This document shows positions 22,635-26,134 of a stretch of DNA of 26,134 bases, one piece after another. The stretch lies in the NCBI GenBank assembly GCA_964551925.1, contig CAZKFA010000026.1, positions 1 through 26,134 on the forward strand, in the 5' to 3' direction. Under the pieces are notes generated by a model that saw only the letters and a program-made list of their open reading frames with translations, was not told the origin of the DNA and searched no databases. A program made the position numbers and the translations under genes. Positions within the stretch are counted from its first letter, which is position 1, and each line of letters begins with the position of its first letter. This DNA is from CAZKFA01 sp964551925. Lineage in GTDB: Bacteria > Cyanobacteriota > Vampirovibrionia > LMEP-6097.

Positions 22635-23675
22635 ATGAAAGCCAATCTTAAGCTAAACCAGATTAACAAAGAATCTATCAACAAAAATAGATTATTAGAG
22701 ATTATTGCGAATTTCAAAGAAGCCAAGGTTACTGTTGTCGGAGATCTTATACTAGACGAGTTCTTACTAGGCTGTCCATCAAGAATCTCGCGCGAGGCAC
22801 CAGTAATTATACTTAAGTATCTTCGCTCCTCCTATGCTCTAGGAGGCGGTTCTAACGCTGCTAACAATATCGCAAGCTTAGGCGGACAAGTGGATTTAAT
22901 TGGTATACTCGGCAAAGATCCTAACGGCGAAGTTTTTGCTCGTATCTGTAAAGAATCTGGCATCAATTTAATCACAGTCAATCAAGAAGATTATTTCACC
23001 ACCACTAAATCAAGAATAATCTCAACATCTACTAGCAATCCAGATAGTGGCACTATATTACAACAACAAGTCTTAAGAATAGACAGAGAAAGCAAAGATG
23101 GCTTCAACAACACAACTTACAAAAAATTAGAAGAATCTATTAGCACTAGCTTAAGAACTAGTGATATCACCTTGATCTCCGACTACAGCAATGGCGTCGT
23201 TACCAAAGAGACGGCACAGTTTACGATAAAACAAAATACAAACAAGTCAATCATTGACTCCAACGGAGACCTAAATAAATTTCATGGGGCTTATTCAATG
23301 ACTCCTAATCAACCAGATCTAGAAAACTTCTACTCTAGTTCGATTAATAGTGATCAAGAACTAATAGATAAATCACTAGAATGTATAAAAGAGTTAGAGC
23401 TAAATGAATTATTAGTTACTCGAGGCGCCAAAGGTATGCTTGCAATAAATAATAGCGAGGCAACTGCGATACCAGCATTCAATCTCAGTGAGGTTTTTGA
23501 TGTTACTGGAGCTGGTGATACCGTCTCCGCTGCTTACAGCTTAAGCTTGGCTGTTGGAGCGAATCCCATTGAAGCCGCCTTACTAGGTAATCTCGCTGCC
23601 AGCATAGTAGTACGCAAATATGGCACTGCAACTTGTAGTGCTGATGAGTTAACAACTTTAATCAAAAGCCTCTGA
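22635..23675 (+). CDS. rfaE1: D-glycero-beta-D-manno-heptose-7-phosphate kinase (HldA/RfaE1)
   Basis: This is a PfkB-family sugar kinase that phosphorylates heptose-7-phosphate at C1 for ADP-heptose, used in lipopolysaccharide core. The 346-aa product has VVGDLILDEFLLG (40-52), RISREAPVIIL, the substrate loop LGGGSNAANNIASLGG and DYSNGV where the family has DYxKGV. DVTGAGDTVSAA carries the catalytic base aspartate. The match to HldA/HldE-N rather than ribokinase is strong because of ISREAPV and the LGGGSNxAxN loop. The adenylyltransferase domain of HldE is absent and would be a separate gene. The ATG directly follows the rnd stop, and the stop overlaps the next start (TGATG). It supports a diderm with heptose-containing glycans. 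Confidence 0.88.
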   Translation: MKANLKLNQINKESINKNRLLEIIANFKEAKVTVVGDLILDEFLLGCPSRISREAPVIILKYLRSSYALGGGSNAANNIASLGGQVDLIGILGKDPNGEVFARICKESGINLITVNQEDYFTTTKSRIISTSTSNPDSGTILQQQVLRIDRESKDGFNNTTYKKLEESISTSLRTSDITLISDYSNGVVTKETAQFTIKQNTNKSIIDSNGDLNKFHGAYSMTPNQPDLENFYSSSINSDQELIDKSLECIKELELNELLVTRGAKGMLAINNSEATAIPAFNLSEVFDVTGAGDTVSAAYSLSLAVGANPIEAALLGNLAASIVVRKYGTATCSADELTTLIKSL

Positions 23676-24604
23676 TGCGCCGTCTATTAATATTAAACTT
23701 ACTACTTGCAGGATACCTAATCTTACTACTTTGTGTTAGCCTACCAGCGAGCGCCAAGTTTGGTGATTTCTTCAAAAAATTATTTACTCGATCAGAACCA
23801 AAGGTAAGCACCGAAAAAAAACTTCCTATAGATTTCTACATGGCATTTGCCTCACAAGCAAATCTCTACCCAACCCCCAGCAACCACGAACAAGATGAGT
23901 TCAAAAGCGCTCCTAAAGCAGACCTCAGCGGACCGATACTGTATGAGGTAAGTCAAGTGATATTGCAAGAATTTGTAAAAGAGCAGTTAGGATTATTAAA
24001 CAAGAATCAAGCTATTGATTTAGTCCTATTTGGTGGCAACCAAACATATTCAAATGAATACTATGATTTTTTTAGGGAGACTGTTTATGACCTACAGAAA
24101 TATTACATACCTTCATATATCATCTTAGGCCCCAATGAATTAAAGGGTAAACGCGATCTAAGCAAGCTTGCAAAAAATAAATATTATTTATTAAAAACTA
24201 AAGGTATCAATATTCTAGTGCTGGATAATGTAACTGATGTGATTGTGCCAGAGCAGGTTCCAGAAGAAGCTAACGAACAGTACATTTGGCTTAATAAAGT
24301 TCTTACTGAATTAAACAAAAACAAAGAAGATCTTTTGATATTCAGCTACTACCCACTGGATGAACGCACAAAAGGCTTATTGTCAGGTTATACCCATTTA
24401 CACATAAAACTAACAGCAAGCTCAGAAGCTAAGGTTTTTGGCTATAATTCTAATACTCTAAATAATCCCAGCCTAACTTCTTATCCTTGTAGTTACAGTG
24501 TGATCACCAAAGATGCACATGCCGTGTATAAAGTTGAGCAGAAAGTACTTAATCTGAAAGCTATACAGCAATTGGCTAAGGCTCGGAGTGGCATTAGAAG
24601 ATAG
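23675..24604 (+). CDS. Secreted protein, degenerate calcineurin-like phosphoesterase fold
   Basis: The 309-aa product has a signal peptide (hydrophobic core at 4-24, SLPASA, likely cut after residue 27). The rest follows the strand order of calcineurin-type metallophosphoesterases, with key ligands replaced. DLVLFGGNQTYSN (115-127) stands where GDxx is expected, IPSYIILGPNE (145-155) stands where active enzymes have GNHD, EQYIWLNKVL (201-210) is the usual linker helix, and LIFSYYPLD (221-229) lacks the usual His. GYTHLHIKL (238-246) partly keeps the GHxH region. It is therefore probably not an active phosphatase and may be a binding protein. The start overlaps the kinase stop (TGATG), so it is coupled to heptose synthesis. 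The fold assignment is by pattern only. Confidence 0.5.
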   Translation: MRRLLILNLLLAGYLILLLCVSLPASAKFGDFFKKLFTRSEPKVSTEKKLPIDFYMAFASQANLYPTPSNHEQDEFKSAPKADLSGPILYEVSQVILQEFVKEQLGLLNKNQAIDLVLFGGNQTYSNEYYDFFRETVYDLQKYYIPSYIILGPNELKGKRDLSKLAKNKYYLLKTKGINILVLDNVTDVIVPEQVPEEANEQYIWLNKVLTELNKNKEDLLIFSYYPLDERTKGLLSGYTHLHIKLTASSEAKVFGYNSNTLNNPSLTSYPCSYSVITKDAHAVYKVEQKVLNLKAIQQLAKARSGIRR

Positions 24605-24607
24605 AGT

Positions 24608-26134
24608 CTAAGGCTTATTGGATCTACTTATTTCTACCCACTGAGTATCGTCATTATTGAACATCAAAGTTAAAGTATCACCATTATTCATAGTAAACCC
24701 TAAACCCTCAGCCAAACTCAGACCAGCACCATCATCAAACTTAACCATATCTGTAGATGTATTATCAAGAACAATAAGAGTAATAACCTGACCATCAGTA
24801 GCTCCAGAAGTAGCTATTTGTGGAGAAGTAGTAATGTCAACGGTGCCAGTGGTATTGGCAGCTATTTTGAGGACTGCATTAGTAATAGAACTAGCAGCAA
24901 TACCACTAGTACCTACAGAGATTATGCTCGATGGCTTATAAGCTAGAGTACCATTAACATGTAAGGTAGTAGTTGGAGTCTCTATACCAATACCGACCTT
25001 ACCGCTTTTTTTGATTGCAACTCTAGGAGCAGCAGTCTCACCATTGACAAATATTCCAAAACCACTACTATCATCATGTAAAATTCTACCTTTGTAGTCT
25101 GAACCTAAATTACCACTACCAACGAAATCAATAAGAGACCGTGCATCATCACCACTACCAAGCTGTAAAGCACCATCATTAGCATCTAATTGGACAAGTC
25201 CACTATTACTAGCTAAAGAACTTCTAACATCAAGATTAGTAGATGGACTTGAAGTACCTATACCGACTCTATTATTAGTTGTATCAACTACTAATGCTAT
25301 GCCATTAATTACTAAAGCGTTACCAGTATTCAGAGTAGAAGTAATTGAACCTGTAGTAGAAAAATTATCGAATGATGAGCCAGTTATTGATATTCCCGAT
25401 TCTTTTACTATCTTTCCTGTGCCATCTGACATCACAAGTCCATTACCACTAATAGTAGTAAAATTGCTCGTTGCCGTTACACCATTCGCTGCTGTTACAC
25501 CTGTCAAACCTGCTCCACTTCCTGAGAAGCTTGTTGCTGTAACTGTTCCAACCACTTCCAATGCAGAAGCTGGGATAGCATTAAGAGTCGTACCTATTCC
25601 AACATTACCACCAACATCAATTGTCATTCTAAGTCCATTATTTGTATAGAACTCTATATCTCTACCGTTAGTAACATTACCTGATAATGGAGCTCTTATC
25701 TCAAGATCCTCCTGTCCAGAGATACCAATAAGAGCACCATTGTTTGTCGTTGCAGTTGTATCAGTATTAGTAAAAGTTACATAACTAGTACCAGCACCAT
25801 TTTGATGAAGGTGAAGTCTTTGCTCTGGATCTTTGATACCAATACCAACTCTATAAGTACTCTCATCAACATAGAATGTTGCTACTGTTGGAGTAAGAGT
25901 ATTATCACCAACCATAAAATCGCCACCATTTACTTCAAGTAAAGCATCTGGAGTTGCATCAACACCAACACCTACATTACCAACAGCATCTACCCTGAAT
26001 CTCTGTGCCCCTTCTGTTGATAAAGCAAGGACTCCATTTGATACACTATATAAACCAGAATTATAATCGCTAGTAAATGTATAAGTAGGGGCAGAAGCAG
26101 AGCCTGAAGCTGATCTAATCGTTCCTACTCCAGT
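24608..26134 (-). CDS. Tail-fibre/adhesin-like repetitive surface protein (5' end off the window)
   Basis: The frame has no stop from 24608 to the right edge, so at least 508 C-terminal residues are present and the start is outside. The apparent ATG at 25915 is internal. The sequence is Gly/Thr/Ser/Asn-rich and has five copies of a motif of the form (N)xVGIGTxxPxxxLxV: GNVGVGVDATPDALLEV, YRVGIGIKDPEQRLHLH, GNVGIGTTLNAIPASALEV, NRVGIGTSSPSTNLDV and GKVGIGIETPTTTLHV. Such repeats are typical of phage tail fibres and bacterial surface adhesins with trimeric beta-structure. Residues near the edge (SAPTYTFTSDYNSGLY) fit the same class. No S74 peptidase chaperone is present at the C terminus, which ends in DTLTLMFNNDDTQWVEIS. 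It converges on the upstream operon with three bases between stops. Confidence 0.75.
   Translation of the reverse strand, partial: TGVGTIRSASGSASAPTYTFTSDYNSGLYSVSNGVLALSTEGAQRFRVDAVGNVGVGVDATPDALLEVNGGDFMVGDNTLTPTVATFYVDESTYRVGIGIKDPEQRLHLHQNGAGTSYVTFTNTDTTATTNNGALIGISGQEDLEIRAPLSGNVTNGRDIEFYTNNGLRMTIDVGGNVGIGTTLNAIPASALEVVGTVTATSFSGSGAGLTGVTAANGVTATSNFTTISGNGLVMSDGTGKIVKESGISITGSSFDNFSTTGSITSTLNTGNALVINGIALVVDTTNNRVGIGTSSPSTNLDVRSSLASNSGLVQLDANDGALQLGSGDDARSLIDFVGSGNLGSDYKGRILHDDSSGFGIFVNGETAAPRVAIKKSGKVGIGIETPTTTLHVNGTLAYKPSSIISVGTSGIAASSITNAVLKIAANTTGTVDITTSPQIATSGATDGQVITLIVLDNTSTDMVKFDDGAGLSLAEGLGFTMNNGDTLTLMFNNDDTQWVEISRSNKP

Noticed and set aside
25299..25649. 116-codon Pro/Val-rich plus-strand open frame
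   Set aside because: It is the antisense of the repetitive Gly/Thr-rich surface protein, and its regular composition reflects that gene's repeats.
1..26134. tRNA, rRNA, CRISPR array or prophage
   Set aside because: I saw no cloverleaf, conserved rRNA stretch, regularly spaced direct repeats, or phage structural or integrase genes in either strand.

Overview
This AT-rich window (about 35-40% GC by eye) comes from a bacterial chromosome with a diderm, flagellated cell plan. It encodes a flagellar P-ring protein, a TonB/ExbB/ExbD energy-transduction set, a SurA-like periplasmic protein and a heptose-7-phosphate kinase of the lipopolysaccharide pathway. An RNase J family protein, a remnant MEKHLA domain and two copies of the octamer GCGATCGC (the HIP1 core common in cyanobacteria) point to the non-photosynthetic relatives of Cyanobacteria (Melainabacteria/Vampirovibrionia-like lineages). 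That placement is an inference. No RNA gene, CRISPR array, transposase or integrase was found.

Layout. (1) 1-2392, plus: a small unknown gene overlapping a 647-residue TPR protein. (2) 2389-3240, minus: ftsY, whose stop codon interlocks with that of the TPR gene. (3) 3299-5264, plus: a tight operon of glutaredoxin, rsmA and a HAD phosphatase, divergent from ftsY. (4) 5296-6609, plus: an RDD membrane protein with a periplasmic part that looks like a degenerate retropepsin domain plus a TonB C-terminal domain. (5) 6616-9355, minus: an unusual three-TM tonB, then exbB and exbD, facing the RDD gene. (6) 9563-11461, plus: two genes I cannot assign. (7) 11364-11939, minus: a TetR regulator that overlaps the preceding gene tail to tail and abuts a 129-bp imperfect palindrome at 11941-12069. 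(8) 12100-14676, minus: flgI, a VirB10/TrbI-like secreted protein, and flgJ (rod-binding domain only). (9) 14761-21159, minus: an RNase J-like protein that has lost most metal ligands, mfd, a truncated MEKHLA remnant, and a SurA-like gene whose signal peptide is overprinted on that remnant. (10) 21200-24604, plus: an ABC ATPase, a ribonuclease D-type exonuclease, a heptose kinase, and a secreted protein resembling a calcineurin-type phosphoesterase without its metal ligands. (11) 24608 to the right edge, minus: the C-terminal part of a repetitive tail-fibre/adhesin-like protein that continues beyond the window.

Two themes run through the window. Several genes look like families that have lost catalytic residues: the RNase J-like protein, the retropepsin-like domain, the phosphoesterase-like protein, and perhaps the SurA-like PPIase. 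Also, many transcription units have a TATAAT-like hexamer only 6-16 nt before the start codon and no Shine-Dalgarno sequence, whereas several operon-internal genes have GGAG or AAGGA. This suggests that leaderless or near-leaderless mRNAs are common in this organism.
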